Positions 18,333-25,831 of a DNA stretch of 64,000 nucleotides are shown piece after piece. The stretch comes from Peribacter sp043814035 (GTDB lineage Bacteria > Patescibacteriota > Gracilibacteria > Peribacterales > Peribacteraceae): contig JBDRKJ010000009.1 of NCBI GenBank assembly GCA_043814035.1, positions 11,113 through 75,112 on the forward strand. The letters are read 5' to 3'. Positions within the stretch are counted from its first letter, which is position 1. Every line of letters starts with the position of its first letter. The notes under the pieces were generated by a model. That model had not been told where the DNA came from. It saw only the letters and a program-made list of their open reading frames with translations, and did no database searches. A program made the position numbers and the translations under genes.

Positions 18333-18901
18333 TAACGTGCAGAGGTCGCGCAAACTGCCTTCTCTTCGAGCGCAGTCTGATTCAGGACAATGTTGCGCTT
18401 GGAAAATTTCTCCAAATATTCCGCAGGAAACCGATCACAACCACGAAGGATGCAGTGAGCATTGAAAGATGTTCCCTCGAAGAACGAAAGGGCAAAGTCG
18501 ACGATCGTCTGCGCGTTGTAGTGCTTGCAACTAAAGACATCCAAATAGACGGAATTCGTCTGATTGGCGAAATGTCCCGAAACAAGTGATGTCTCGATGA
18601 GCTGCGTGAGCGAGAAGCCACTCACGCGAGGATCATCGCCGAAATCCACGACGACGGTTTCGCCAAACATCTTCATACCCAATTTATCGCAGAGCTTTTT
18701 TGTGAACAATTTGATCGCATCAGCATCCCGAATGATATCGGGATTGCAGCCGTGAATGTCTGCGGAGGTCGCGAGCCCCCATGCATTGCTCTGTTCGTAC
18801 TCCGCTTTTGTCGGAGGGTTGAGCACTCCCGGACGAGTACTATTTGCTGCTGCTCGGAGAGACCGCGCAGAGTCAGTACCAGTAGAAGGAAGGTGGACCA
18901 T
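18332..18901 (-). CDS. SpeD-family pyruvoyl-dependent decarboxylase, probably ornithine/arginine rather than AdoMet
   Basis: 189 residues. The AdoMetDC fold is recognisable: GLATSADIHGC at the start of the core, FGDDPRVSGFS, then IETSLVSGHF and LDVFSCKHY. Relative to Ser105, His is at +5 (H110) and Cys at +20 (C125), exactly the spacing of pyruvoyl Ser63, processing His68 and catalytic Cys83 in the Thermotoga enzyme; the residue before the cleavage Ser is Thr instead of Glu. A 40-residue N-terminal extension is present. SpeD homologues in CPR bacteria and phages are known to have switched to ornithine or arginine. Coupling to homospermidine synthase, which needs putrescine and not decarboxylated AdoMet, fits that switch. 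Confidence 0.75.
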   Translation of the reverse strand: MVHLPSTGTDSARSLRAAANSTRPGVLNPPTKAEYEQSNAWGLATSADIHGCNPDIIRDADAIKLFTKKLCDKLGMKMFGETVVVDFGDDPRVSGFSLTQLIETSLVSGHFANQTNSVYLDVFSCKHYNAQTIVDFALSFFEGTSFNAHCILRGCDRFPAEYLEKFSKRNIVLNQTALEEKAVCATSAR

Positions 18902-19350
18902 CTAAAAGAAGGAAAAAGAATAATCTGGCCAAATATATGCGTTCACCCCCCCATGTCAAATAAAAACTTCCCATATAGAGCGGCTGTCTCTCGCCTGGGG
19001 GCGGTGCAGAATTCGCATATATAAAAAATTGTTTTGCACAGGCTCTCATCTGGCACTTTTTTTGGTCTCATCGCCCACGAAAAACTTATTGCGATAGCAG
19101 GGGTTTATTTCATCACGTTCCTATTTTGCATCAGCTTTTTTGGAGCAGTGCCTGCTGAATTTATAGGGCTCCCGAGTTCAAACACTCTCATAGACCTTTT
19201 GGCGGATGCAGGATATTGGAATGAGGTAGCAGTGAAACTAAAGTGGGAGATGCATTGTTCATTGCAGGCATAGTCATTTAATATACGTGAGCTGTCCACA
19301 TTCTCGTATTCATCATATGCCCTGTCATTATTGGCATTCCCCTAAATAAT
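18902..19350. other. intergenic, no convincing gene
   Basis: About 450 AT-rich bases between the polyamine operon and the zinc-ribbon gene. A plus frame (19034-19273, TTG start) encodes about 79 residues with one strong hydrophobic stretch, but it has no good start or recognisable family. The shared promoter of the divergent flanking genes is probably here. I see no repeat or RNA. Confidence 0.4.
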
Positions 19351-19659
19351 ATGGATTCTTCCAAAGAAAAAGTATGCCCCTTCTGTGCCGAGATAATTCT
19401 CTTAGAGGCAAAGAAGTGTAAACACTGTTCCTCCATACTTGGAAAGCAAGCAACTACAGTCGAACTAACATCCAAGTCGATTAAGCTCCAACTGGTACTT
19501 TCCATCGTTGCAGTGATAGTGGGATGGTTTGTCCTTCTTCAAGGGTTTCAGGAAGAAGAAGTCAACACATTCATAGTGACGATCGGCATATTCATAGTCA
19601 TTGGAGGCACTGTCAGTTACTTCTGGGCAAAGATTGCCCGATGGTGGTATCACAGCTAA
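19351..19659 (+). CDS. zinc-ribbon membrane protein
   Basis: 102 residues. N-terminal double-zinc-ribbon half (VCPFCAEIILLEAKKCKHC: CxxC...CxxC) followed by two transmembrane helices (about 50-66 and 74-94) and a Trp-rich end. Proteins of this plan are common small membrane proteins of unknown role. It starts at the ATG after an AT-rich spacer. Confidence 0.7.
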   Translation: MDSSKEKVCPFCAEIILLEAKKCKHCSSILGKQATTVELTSKSIKLQLVLSIVAVIVGWFVLLQGFQEEEVNTFIVTIGIFIVIGGTVSYFWAKIARWWYHS

Positions 19660-19855
19660 GTCACTTCGTGCATACTTCCCCTATTCCAAAGTATATGTGG
19701 AGATGACGAGAGGATGGCTCCCCATCCTGCGACTTCTGCGAACAGAGTGGCGTAGGGCAATACACGATCTTGAACCTGCAATAAACGCACTTATCAAGCC
19801 TCTACTAGTGGGCAGTTTGACCTGATCAATCATCCTCTGTAACGGGAAGTTTTTC

Positions 19856-20068
19856 TCATACAGGTTCGCCTTCCCTGATAAGACCGTTCTCAGTTCTTCT
19901 ATAAGTCCCCGGTGGGAGCTGAGATATCGCACCACATATACAGACACTCAAAGGGAAAGGGGACGGTTCGCCATTTTTTATTACTAAGGTGGTGTCCTTT
20001 CCTAAATTGATTGAAGGAGGAGCTATTCTGCCGCACTTTGCACATTTCATAGTAAAGATATCATCCAT
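19856..20068 (-). CDS. small Cys-motif protein paired with the PIN-like gene
   Basis: 70 residues with CAKCG at residues 9-13 and a CIC(G) motif near 43-45, a possible single zinc ribbon, otherwise polar. It starts 2 bases after the stop of the PIN-like gene, so the two form an operon. Size and pairing suggest a toxin-antitoxin-like arrangement, but the order (larger gene first) and the lack of a DNA-binding motif leave this open. Confidence 0.5.
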   Translation of the reverse strand: MDDIFTMKCAKCGRIAPPSINLGKDTTLVIKNGEPSPFPLSVCICGAISQLPPGTYRRTENGLIREGEPV

Positions 20069-20070
20069 AA

Positions 20071-20655
20071 CTAACGTGGTAATACATGATGGATTAAATA
20101 GTTTTCGGGGAAAAGATATGTTAGATATGTATCAGGCGATAATGGAAGATGGCAGAAGAAATGATAGTCCGAATTAAAGCTTAAAATTGGTATACCTGTG
20201 CGGTGCGCTATTTGTGCAATGGCACATACTTCCAAGGGGATGATCTCTTCAGGAATGATACGTCTTCCCTCTTTCCCTTGAATGAATTTAGATTTAGCCT
20301 CATTTGCATACATGAAAATGTCCATGAGATTTGTCTTGAACAAATATTCTCTAATGTTTCTCCTCTTGAAGCCGACAATGAGTTTTTTTGCGATACGTAT
20401 GCGCCAGCCGCGTTTTCGCATTGCCTCTTTTTGCTGAGTCTCACAAAAGAAACATTTCATATAACATTTAACTTGATACCACCAAAACATCCCCATCCGT
20501 TTTCTTGTAATAGATGCCATGTATAAATCGTATTTGCGATTTGGATCATTTTTTTCCGATTGCTCTAGAAACATCATTAACTGGCTGTGTATAGTACTGC
20601 TACTCCTATGTGCTATTACAAATACGCTCTCATCAACGAGTATTTTATGTTTCAT
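20071..20655 (-). CDS. possible PIN-like nuclease
   Basis: 194 residues. The start (KHKILVDESVFVIA) fits the first strand and Asp of a PIN domain, and the end (PLEVCAIAQIAHRTGIPILSFNSDYHFF) fits the later acidic residue, helix and SxxDxxF strand. The middle is basic, with a Cys-containing segment (CYMKCFFC). If it is a PIN domain it would be a Mg-dependent RNase. I infer this from pattern only. Confidence 0.45.
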   Translation of the reverse strand: MKHKILVDESVFVIAHRSSSTIHSQLMMFLEQSEKNDPNRKYDLYMASITRKRMGMFWWYQVKCYMKCFFCETQQKEAMRKRGWRIRIAKKLIVGFKRRNIREYLFKTNLMDIFMYANEAKSKFIQGKEGRRIIPEEIIPLEVCAIAQIAHRTGIPILSFNSDYHFFCHLPLSPDTYLTYLFPENYLIHHVLPR

Positions 20656-20862
20656 ACAGGGACAGAATTTGTGCTCAGTTTACCTTCCGGTGGCCGCTGA
20701 TAATCTTCGATATATTTTCGGATGCCTTGTTCTCGAATTTTTTGCTCTTCTCTTCTCTCTTCCGCAAAATAGTTGCAGAGAGCCCTGATTGCAGTTCCCG
20801 CTGTTTTGAATATCCGCACCATGATGTGTCAATTATCCGAGATAGGCCTAAGGTTCGGCAAC

Positions 20863-20950
20863 TGAATCTTTTAGTATTTGGCTTGACGAGCGTTTATCTG
20901 TACACCATTAGACTTCCCCTTGAGTCCATTCTGAAGCCGTATTTTCAATG
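20863..20950. repeat. dispersed repeat, copy A
   Basis: About 80 bases similar to 24335-24425: both have TAGTATTTG(A/G)CTTGACGAG, then ACACC(A/G)T(C/T)AGA(T/C)TTCCC(C/T)TTGAG, then GAAGCC. A shorter third copy is at 23550-23580. It lies in the 336-base spacer 20656-20991, which has no other feature. Confidence 0.55.
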
Positions 20951-20991
20951 TAGTATGCGTTATTTTCTCAGGTATACAGTTTTGAAGAAAG

Positions 20992-22767
20992 TCATTGAGA
21001 TTGAGCTTGAGACGGAACCTTTTTGAACAAAGGCGAGATATCCTCTCGATCAAGTTCGATATTTTCAGCACAGGAAGGTGGCTTCGTCGTCGTCTGATAT
21101 TGTAGGTAATCAGCAACTTCCTTATCTTCATTAGTTTGGAAAAAATTCGATGGGACGAAGACAATGGGAGCCACCTCCAAACGTTCAAGGAATCGCTTCC
21201 GAAGTTCTGGGTGGTCTTTGGCAAATGATGACTGCGTGAAACCAAGATCAGTGGGTGAATGCTTTGTGAATGGCGTGATGGAACTAGCTGTAGAAAGAGA
21301 AGAATATTGAGTGAGATTGCAGCGATCCATCAATTCATCTGCATACTTGGCAGCTACTTTTGACTTTTGCATGGCTTGAAACTGAGTCTTCGCTTCTTGC
21401 AGCTTCTTGTCGTACTGCAATTTTGGATGGTAAAACGGAATAAGGACGATGGGAATAATGGCGAGGTAGAATAGAGTCCTTGCAAGGACAGTTCGGTTCC
21501 TATTGCCAACGAAAATAAGGAATATTGCTGCGTATGCTGGAATGGCCAAGAGATAGTGGTTGAGGTGGAAGTCACCTGAGCCAATAGCAAATATAACCAG
21601 ATACCCAGCGATGCTAGAAAGTAAAACACCCCGAAAAAGTTCCCGCGATCTGAAAAATAGAATCCAAAGGGAAATGAACATTCCCGCGAGTAATGCAACA
21701 TACTTGAGTGTCAGTTGAATGAAGAAAGCGTCTTTCAGTGGGAACGTGTAGTGCAACTGCTCAATCAGTTGCCAGTACAGCGTAGAGAAATGAGAGAGTG
21801 ATGCGAGAAGGACAATAGATACGACTGAAAGAATCAGATACTTCCATCGTTCCTGAAATTTGAAGAACGGGTGGATAGCCCACAGGTAGAAGATTGCATA
21901 GCCGAGCATCGGAACCGGGGAAAACCATGCCACATCTTTCAGTACGCGAATAATGATGATTCCACGAAAGAGAAGTCCATGATCGGAAGGAAGACGGGCA
22001 GCGATGACGATGGGCAAGTAAATTGTCAGGTATGGCCAGAGATAGCCAAGAGCGGCAAGCATCAACACACCCGCCAAGAGAGAGATAATGAGGGGGATGA
22101 GGAAAGAGCGAAGAAAGCAATAGATGTCACGAGATAGTAGCAAGTTCATCGCCAGTAAGATGAACAGAAATGGCTCCTTCATTCCTATCGTGCAAAGCAT
22201 CAATAGCGAAGTAAGTCCAAGTCGCAGGTAGGACATTCTCTGTCTATCCCAAGCTATTACGAGAAGATAAAGAAGCGCGAAGAATATTCCGAATGATTCA
22301 GTTTCAAATCGCCCAGCACGTTCTACCTCATAAAGCATGAAGGCAGACCCGACAAGGAAAGAGAGGGCAATCAGTGTCCATCGCTCGAACCAATCGAAAG
22401 TCCGCGTTTCACGATATGCAAGAATCATCATGATGGCTGGCACTGCAAGCAGCACAATGATTTGCAGTATCCAAATGAACCTTTCATCGCCTGTAATCAG
22501 TTGAGAGAGGGCTGCTAGAAAGATCACTCCGGGAGCCTTCACGTCGAGCAAATCCTTGTAAGGAATGAGTCCATTGAGAATACCTCTCCCACTAATCATG
22601 TATGCCACTCCTGAGCAACAAATTGTCGTATGGAACTCGATGGACATGCGCCATGCCACGTCCCAAAGTTCTTTCATGCATGCCAACAAGAGAACGCCAA
22701 CAATAAAGTATTTGTGGACTTGCCATTTTTTACGATCCGAAGAAGTGAAGAGTTGGATTCCTGCCAT
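20992..22767 (-). CDS. GT-C family membrane glycosyltransferase (ArnT/PMT-like)
   Basis: 591 residues with about eleven to twelve transmembrane helices. An early loop has the GT39-type pattern GLIPYKDLLDVKAPGVI (xYxDxxDxKxPG), and ESFGIFFALLY and FHLNHYLLAIP resemble other conserved loops of this fold. The C-terminal 120 residues are soluble and outside. It would move sugars from a polyprenyl-phosphate carrier onto a surface acceptor. The start ATG has AAGG two bases upstream and follows an unusually structured leader (22785-22935). It is flanked by mobile debris, so it may have been acquired. Confidence 0.7.
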   Translation of the reverse strand: MAGIQLFTSSDRKKWQVHKYFIVGVLLLACMKELWDVAWRMSIEFHTTICCSGVAYMISGRGILNGLIPYKDLLDVKAPGVIFLAALSQLITGDERFIWILQIIVLLAVPAIMMILAYRETRTFDWFERWTLIALSFLVGSAFMLYEVERAGRFETESFGIFFALLYLLVIAWDRQRMSYLRLGLTSLLMLCTIGMKEPFLFILLAMNLLLSRDIYCFLRSFLIPLIISLLAGVLMLAALGYLWPYLTIYLPIVIAARLPSDHGLLFRGIIIIRVLKDVAWFSPVPMLGYAIFYLWAIHPFFKFQERWKYLILSVVSIVLLASLSHFSTLYWQLIEQLHYTFPLKDAFFIQLTLKYVALLAGMFISLWILFFRSRELFRGVLLSSIAGYLVIFAIGSGDFHLNHYLLAIPAYAAIFLIFVGNRNRTVLARTLFYLAIIPIVLIPFYHPKLQYDKKLQEAKTQFQAMQKSKVAAKYADELMDRCNLTQYSSLSTASSITPFTKHSPTDLGFTQSSFAKDHPELRKRFLERLEVAPIVFVPSNFFQTNEDKEVADYLQYQTTTKPPSCAENIELDREDISPLFKKVPSQAQSQ

Positions 22768-22784
22768 AACCTTGAGAGAAACGT

Positions 22785-22935
22785 CACTCGTTTATCGCGG
22801 CTGCGAGTGGGTTTCCACAAGAAGGGGCACCCAGCTCGGCGTACTCAACGATGTTCCCTACAGCAGCAGAGCGTTGACCGAGGCAAGATGCCCCTTTTTG
22901 CTCTGCACGTAGGGAAAACTACGGCGTGAAGCCTG
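22785..22935 (-). ncRNA. candidate structured leader RNA with interlocked helices
   Basis: Perfect complementary pairs: 22785-22790/22804-22809 (CACTCG/CGAGTG), 22822-22829/22889-22896 (AAGGGGCA/TGCCCCTT), 22854-22861/22909-22916 (TTCCCTAC/GTAGGGAA), 22866-22872/22900-22906 (GCAGAGC/GCTCTGC), and an alternative 22835-22839 plus 22845-22850 with 22872-22882. The second pair crosses the third and fourth, forming a pseudoknot, and the alternative helix excludes them. On the minus strand this is the 5' leader of the glycosyltransferase gene. It does not match RNase P, tmRNA or SRP RNA as I know them. Confidence 0.45.
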
Positions 22936-23045
22936 CGTTGTTGGGTACGTGGCGATATTAGCATAAATACTTCTGCAAACTAGGTCGAAGAAAGCAACAG
23001 GATGACGATTTTAGAATGTATAATGGATGTATTCCCAAGGTTGTA

Positions 23046-23575
23046 ATGCGCCTAACAGTATCACCCAAGGCTGCAATTCAAAAAATAGACTCACTGGTTC
23101 GTGAAGGCGCGGCCTTGCAAGATCAGCTTTGGAACGAATACGAGCTTGCTGATAAGCAAATCAAAGAACAGAAACAGGCAGAGGATTACGCTTGATGAGT
23201 ACGACAAACTGATCGAGCAAACAAAGACCCGTGAAGCCACATTGCACGATGAAATGCGATCGCACAGCAAGGCAGATGAAGCATTTTTGGTGTCGTGTTC
23301 TTATTTACTGGAACTGCTTAAACGGGCATCTGACCTTTTTGAGTGTTCGCAACCATCCCAAAAGAACCAACTACTGCGCTTCGTGCTTGCGAACGCAAAG
23401 GTGGAAGGCGAAAAGCTAGTCTGGGACTTGAAAAGTCCGTTTTCAGGTATTGCCCAATGCGTCAAAACGAAAGAGTGGCTCGCCGTCTTGAACGGCATCC
23501 GAACATGCTCTGTCGCAGGAAGGGCGTGTTCATGAACTTTTCAAGGGGTACACAACGTCAGATTCCCCTTGAGTA
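23046..23575 (+). pseudogene. serine recombinase C-terminal remnant, frameshifted
   Basis: Two frames together read like the C-terminal coiled-coil region of CPR large serine recombinases: MRLTVSPKAAIQKIDSLVRE...LWNEYELADKQI (23046-23195) and then, shifted by one base near 23180, RITLDEYDKLIEQ...HSKADEAFLVSCSYLLELLKRA...QKNQLLRFVLANAKVEGEKLVWDLKSPF (to about 23535). The catalytic domain is missing. This marks an older integration in the accessory region. Confidence 0.65.
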
Positions 23576-23580
23576 GTTTA
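23542..23580. repeat. dispersed repeat, copy B, with inverted repeat
   Basis: TCAAGGGG and CCCCTTGA form a perfect 8-bp inverted repeat around the ACAACGTCAGATT core shared with copies A and C. It lies at the very 3' end of the recombinase remnant, which suggests the repeat belongs to the 3' end or attachment region of that recombinase family. Confidence 0.5.
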
Positions 23581-23597
23581 CTGCTACACTTGCTTGC

Positions 23598-24110
23598 GTG
23601 ACTCCCGGTAAGCCTTTTGAGCGGAAGTACTTACAGACGCGAAATATGCGGACTGAGGCTGTCGCAAAATTACACAGTTATGATGCGATAATGGGAACTG
23701 CAGAGAAAGAAATAGAGGAACTTAGAAGTACAGGCATATCCTGTAAGGCATTTACTGAAAATGACAATGACGAGTCGGAAATCATTCAAGTGACAAGACG
23801 TTGTTGGAACCATGTTTTTAGACATCCCGTAAAGCGTCAGTCCAAGGTTCAGAAACTTGAAAGAGCTTTGGCATGGCCATTGGCTCTAAAACTTCTAAAA
23901 AAGGCCACAACTTATCAAGGTGTATCTGTGGAAAAAGACGCAGGAGGTAATACCTATCTTGCATTTGAAATAAGCGGCTGCGTTCGCGGCAATCGAATCA
24001 AGGTCATCATTGCGAAACAAGCGAAACATACCAACGCACAAAAGGTCTTGCTGTCGTGGTGGCAAATGTCTTCAGCACCCAGCAAAAAAGGCGAAGATGA
24101 TGACAATTGA
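23598..24110 (+). CDS. hypothetical protein, possibly BECR-fold nuclease-like
   Basis: 170 residues from GTG 23598 (ATG 23646 is an alternative). The second half (RCWNHVFRHPVKRQSKVQKLERA, LAWPLALKLLKKA, YLAFEISGCVRGNRIKVIIAKQ) has the pattern of phage-type RelE/barnase/colicin (BECR) domains: WxH near HP, a 'P..i..' helix, and a G-x-x-V strand. I infer this from pattern only. It lies between two copies of the dispersed repeat, so it may be cargo of a small mobile unit. Confidence 0.5.
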   Translation: MTPGKPFERKYLQTRNMRTEAVAKLHSYDAIMGTAEKEIEELRSTGISCKAFTENDNDESEIIQVTRRCWNHVFRHPVKRQSKVQKLERALAWPLALKLLKKATTYQGVSVEKDAGGNTYLAFEISGCVRGNRIKVIIAKQAKHTNAQKVLLSWWQMSSAPSKKGEDDDN

Positions 24111-24223
24111 GAATGTTGGAGCGAGTTTGGGCTCTTATGTGTGGCGCTGTCTTCGACTCTACTCCCTTGCGGGTAGCTGGTCGGATCAAGGGGCTCCTTT
24201 CGGAACGGGACCTTTCAGCACCA

Positions 24224-24425
24224 CGCCTATATTATAGGCGGATTAAAATGCCAAACCAGCACGAATTCTCCTTGATTCTTACAACCTATTGGCACTTTTG
24301 CAGTTCCTGCTGATAGAAGACCCGCAAATGGATCTTGTAGTATTTGACTTGACGAGGGTCTCTACCCCAAGGAATTACACACCGTCAGATTCCCTTTGAG
24401 CCCCTTCCGAAGCCTAAGGATTTCG
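24224..24425. repeat. 17-bp palindrome and dispersed repeat copy C
   Basis: In the 328-base spacer 24111-24438, CGCCTATA-T-TATAGGCG at 24224-24240 is a perfect 17-base palindrome, likely a hairpin or operator. 24335-24425 is copy C of the dispersed repeat and ends just before the next gene. Nothing else is recognised in the spacer. Confidence 0.5.
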
Positions 24426-24438
24426 ATAGCATGAAAGA

Positions 24439-25095
24439 ATGTCTACTACCCTCGCACTCGTCAAAAAAGAACAGTCGAAGAAGCCCGAGGAATCGGCGCT
24501 CCAGTATGCGGACCGCACGGAAAAGGAGGCATTTTGGAAACTCCACAACAAGCAGAAGCGGACAAAAGATGAGGAGGAAGAGCACAAAGAATTGGAGAGG
24601 AAAATGAATGGTCAGTGTGGCCTGAATACGGCACAGATACCGGCTGCTTTCGCGGACTTAGACCTCAAGTCGCAAGTGGAGCGTGTGCACCGCGAACTTT
24701 CCGCCCAATTCGGAAGCGAAACGCCACAGAAGAAAATGCTCATTCAGCGTCTTGCGAGTGCATGGGGGCAGGTTTGGTCTTATGAGCGGATGTTCGCCGC
24801 AATGAAGTATCAAAGATCGGAGAGCGGAGAGACGTGCAGCTTTTCATTCAGCTATTCCCGTGATCGTATTTACCTCCTTACGGAGGTACGCAAAGGCATT
24901 GAGACAGTGAACGATCAGATCATCCGCCTCACACAGGCGCTCCAGCACCTCGTCTCACCGCCCATTCAGGTCATGGCGAGGAATGCGATTGTGGCACAGA
25001 ACATGCAGATCAATCAGGGTGTGACTCCTAAGGATTTCGACAAGAAAACTCCGGTGCCGAATAACTCCGAAAACAATGCGAAAACCCCTGCTTGA
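24439..25095 (+). CDS. hypothetical accessory protein
   Basis: 218 residues, highly charged and mostly helical, with a Lys/Glu-rich N-terminus (FWKLHNKQKRTKDEEEEHKELERK) likely to form a coiled coil, and a polar C-terminal tail. No family is recognised. It overlaps the zinc-ribbon gene downstream by 20 bases. The pair resembles small gene pairs found in mobile elements. Confidence 0.6.
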   Translation: MSTTLALVKKEQSKKPEESALQYADRTEKEAFWKLHNKQKRTKDEEEEHKELERKMNGQCGLNTAQIPAAFADLDLKSQVERVHRELSAQFGSETPQKKMLIQRLASAWGQVWSYERMFAAMKYQRSESGETCSFSFSYSRDRIYLLTEVRKGIETVNDQIIRLTQALQHLVSPPIQVMARNAIVAQNMQINQGVTPKDFDKKTPVPNNSENNAKTPA

Positions 25096-25363
25096 GCAGT
25101 GTGAAAGGCTCCGAATATGCGATGTGCAAGCCGCAATCCCAAGGAACACTGTTTCCGCAGTTTTGGGAGTGGGAACACAGGAAATCTCGGTACGTGGAAG
25201 CCTCACAAACCTCCATAACGGCTACCGCTACCACTTCCTCTGTCCGCAGTGCGGGGGACCCCGTGAGAGTCTCTACTGTGCCGATATGGGTCCTTGGGCA
25301 TGCAGGGTGTGCTTGGGGTTAGGGTATGCGAGTCGGCTTCGCAGAGGATCGGTGCTTGCTTGA
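25076..25363 (+). CDS. zinc-ribbon protein of mobile-element type
   Basis: 95 residues. The second half has YRYHFLCPQCGGPRESLY followed by WACRVCLGLGYASR, the CPxCG...CRxC...L.Y.S pattern of small zinc-ribbon proteins carried by mobile elements. It overlaps the previous gene. DNA binding is likely from the family type, but its partner is unknown. Confidence 0.6.
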   Translation: MRKPLLEQCERLRICDVQAAIPRNTVSAVLGVGTQEISVRGSLTNLHNGYRYHFLCPQCGGPRESLYCADMGPWACRVCLGLGYASRLRRGSVLA

Positions 25364-25488
25364 AATGATTGGTACCCCCTTGCAGAAGCTCACAAGTGAT
25401 GTTCGGGAGAAGGTCGTTTCAGAGTGGAGGTCAGCGCTGCATCGTATTACAACTGCTCTGGCAAAGGAGAAGTGGGGGGAGGGCTGTG

Positions 25489-25830
25489 CTACTTCATCGC
25501 TTCCTCCTGCTTGTCCATTTCCTTGATCGCCTCTTTCAGCAATTGCGCGAGTCTTACGCTCTGCGTAACAGGCTTTTGCTCTTGCCGGTCGCCGGTAGCG
25601 GCATTGCTCTGCGCCAGTTCCGCATCCATAGCTGCCGCTTCTTCCCTCAATGCCTTGGTCTCCCTTTGGGCGATTACCGCCATTCGTTGCACCCATTCCT
25701 TCTTCTTTTCACCCCTGTCTTCATCAGAAAGGAGGGGGGCAATCTGCAAGGTTTCCTGTTCGAGCGATGCCATCTCGATTGCCGCGATTTTGGAGTGGTT
25801 CGGGTTGGGCATAAATAGTGGGATGCGCAT
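25489..25830 (-). CDS. small coiled-coil protein downstream of the restriction gene
   Basis: 113 residues from ATG 25830, one base after the res stop codon (TAAGATG), so it is the third gene of the mod-res operon. Ala/Glu/Gln-rich and helical, probably a coiled coil; ends KEMDKQEEAMK. No family is recognised. Its position suggests an accessory role in the restriction system. Confidence 0.55.
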   Translation of the reverse strand: MRIPLFMPNPNHSKIAAIEMASLEQETLQIAPLLSDEDRGEKKKEWVQRMAVIAQRETKALREEAAAMDAELAQSNAATGDRQEQKPVTQSVRLAQLLKEAIKEMDKQEEAMK

Positions 25831-25831
25831 C

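Noticed and set aside
19034..19273. Small hydrophobic gene with TTG start
   Set aside because: Single hydrophobic run in AT-rich DNA, no Shine-Dalgarno and no family match.
19681..19947. Minus frame of 88 residues overlapping the Cys-motif gene
   Set aside because: It overlaps the better-supported small gene in another frame and has no recognisable pattern.
22785..22935. RNase P RNA, tmRNA, SRP RNA or 6S RNA
   Set aside because: The conserved RNase P, tmRNA and SRP core sequences are absent, and I could not fit a central bubble with closing stem for 6S.
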